A DNA stretch of 64,000 nucleotides from Paenibacillus sp. FJAT-29882 (GTDB taxonomy: Bacteria; Bacillota; Bacilli; Bacillales; DSM-1321), in contig NZ_LMVB01000001.1 of assembly GCF_001510645.1 (NCBI RefSeq), positions 1,292,436 through 1,356,435 of the forward strand, given 5' to 3'. The number at the start of each line of letters is the position of its first letter. Positions within the stretch are counted from its first letter, which is position 1. The position numbers and the translations under genes are program-made. The notes beneath the pieces were generated by a model. That model saw only the letters and a list, made by a program, of their open reading frames with translations, was not told where the DNA came from and made no database searches. Shown piece by piece: positions 63,052-64,000 of this stretch.

Positions 63052-64000
63052 TTATTTAGAAAGCTCCTGAATTAGTTCTGAAAGTCTTATTAATCCTTTT
63101 TTTAGTTGGCCGGGCGATGCATAACAATAAGACAACCGAAGATGCTGTTGATCGTTTCGATCGTATACATTTCCTGGGTTTAATAAAATCCCTTCTTTCA
63201 GGGCTTTTTCAAATAATTTTCGGATTGAAATTTGTTTATGGATAGAAAGCCAAATATAAAAACCGCCTTCTGGTATATTCCAGGAGGCTAATTCTTTAAA
63301 ATAAGTATTTAGTATGTCAATAGTAAAGTCTCTACGGCATTTTAATTCTACTCTTATCTTCTTGATATGTTCATCATATAAACCACTTGATAGCCATTCG
63401 GCAACGGCAAATTGAGATAAAGAACTTGAGCCATAATCGGTTTGCATTTTAATATCTGATAAACGGTCGATTACAGGTTCGGGTCCTACAATCCAACCTA
63501 TTCTTAAACCGGGGCCTACGGTTTTAGACATGCTCCCCATATATAAGACAAGTCCCTGGTTATCTCGGGCTTTTAATGGATTAGGTGGCGAGTGTTCAAA
63601 CCATAAATCTCCATAAACATCATCCTCAATAATCGGTAACTTTTCATTCTTACAAACATTCAATAAATCTATTCGTCTATTTTCAGACATTAATACCCCT
63701 GTTGGGTTATGAAAAGAAGGGATGGTATAGAGTAAAGCTCCGTTATGCTGCCTTTTGAACCTTCGTATCGATTCCGTTAGTAGCCCTTCATGGTCCATAG
63801 GAATACCAAATAAATTCATTCCTGCTGATTGAAAGACATTCACCGAATTCAGGTAGGAAGGTGTTTCGAGAAAAATGGTTGAGCCACGGTGTAATAAGCC
63901 TAAAGAGATTAATTGCAATGCCTGAAGTCCTCCAGAAACAATCAAAATAGAAGAAGGCGAGGCTTCAATCCCTTTGGCTTTTAAATATTCACTTATTATT
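63052..64000 (-). CDS. PLP-dependent aminotransferase-like protein, probably MocR/PdxR-type regulator, truncated by the window edge
   Basis: The frame reads from the right edge to the stop at 63052, so its N-terminus is outside. What is visible is a fold type I aminotransferase domain: ILIVSGGLQALQL, TIPSFHNPTGVLMS, EDDVYGDLWF and the cofactor lysine in GSMSKTVGPGLRIGW. The short loop sequences and the use of SEYLKAKGIEASPSSI just before fit the GntR-MocR group, where this domain follows a winged helix, but a plain aminotransferase cannot be excluded. Confidence 0.8.
   Translation of the reverse strand, partial: IISEYLKAKGIEASPSSILIVSGGLQALQLISLGLLHRGSTIFLETPSYLNSVNVFQSAGMNLFGIPMDHEGLLTESIRRFKRQHNGALLYTIPSFHNPTGVLMSENRRIDLLNVCKNEKLPIIEDDVYGDLWFEHSPPNPLKARDNQGLVLYMGSMSKTVGPGLRIGWIVGPEPVIDRLSDIKMQTDYGSSSLSQFAVAEWLSSGLYDEHIKKIRVELKCRRDFTIDILNTYFKELASWNIPEGGFYIWLSIHKQISIRKLFEKALKEGILLNPGNVYDRNDQQHLRLSYCYASPGQLKKGLIRLSELIQELSK

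Overview
The window is a stretch of the chromosome of an endospore-forming Bacillaceae bacterium (Firmicutes). The evidence is the low-GC sequence, strong Shine-Dalgarno sites with frequent TTG and GTG starts, spore genes (cotD, sspM, sspL, ypjB, yppG), a B-type RNase P RNA, bacillithiol genes, and a gene order that largely follows the Bacillus subtilis ypi-to-ype region. It is not B. subtilis itself: there are local insertions (a YugP-type metallopeptidase, an Hsp20, an EamA transporter, an isolated CheX, a riboswitch-controlled adenosine deaminase) and several families of dispersed palindromic repeats. I saw no prophage, transposase, CRISPR array, rRNA or tRNA.

Layout. 1-4 kb: end of ypiF, the menaquinol:cytochrome c reductase operon qcrABC, then ypjA and ypjB. 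4-6 kb: metallopeptidase and YitT-family ypjC. 6.8-14.9 kb: a long metabolic run, ypjD-dapB-mgsA-bshB1-bshA-cca-birA, then panB-panC-panD, joining lysine/peptidoglycan precursors, bacillithiol, biotin control, tRNA maturation and pantothenate. 15-24 kb: dinG, ypmA, ypmB, aspB, asnS, dnaD, nth, ypoC. 24-31 kb: recU-ponA on the minus strand, sspM, yppD, yppE, yppG, an Hsp20. 31-42 kb: the mrfA/mrfB excision-repair pair, cotD, ypsA, gpsB, rnpB, the methyltransferase ypsC, a cold-shock gene and a second DinG-type helicase. 42-45 kb: guanine-riboswitch-controlled xpt-pbuX, a zinc-ribbon microprotein, cheX. 45.7-51.5 kb: bpsA-bpsB (alkylpyrones) with predicted Fur boxes on both sides, a 54-residue membrane peptide behind two tandem Fur boxes, and the two-headed dynamin dynA. 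51.5-57 kb: sulfurtransferase, 5'-3' exonuclease, sspL, two RNase H-like genes, ypeQ. 57-64 kb: T-box-proBA, a MarR/MFS pair, adenine-riboswitch-add, and a MocR-type regulator cut by the window edge.

Functional themes. DNA repair and replication genes are dense (dinG, dnaD, nth, recU, mrfAB, ypvA, ypcP, two RNase H-like proteins). Envelope and division genes (ponA, gpsB, dynA) are close by. Four RNA regulators or RNA genes can be recognised directly: RNase P RNA, a guanine riboswitch, an adenine riboswitch and a T-box.

The least ordinary material is (i) the predicted iron-regulated bpsAB/micropeptide block, (ii) a modular repeat family (A) that tends to lie at gene 3' ends and seems to have supplied PanD with a 19-residue tail, (iii) a decayed GGDEF-EAL gene behind rnpB, and (iv) an unassigned ~250-nt leader with a terminator in front of panB. 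All family and function calls are from reading motifs and remembered relatives; no search was run.
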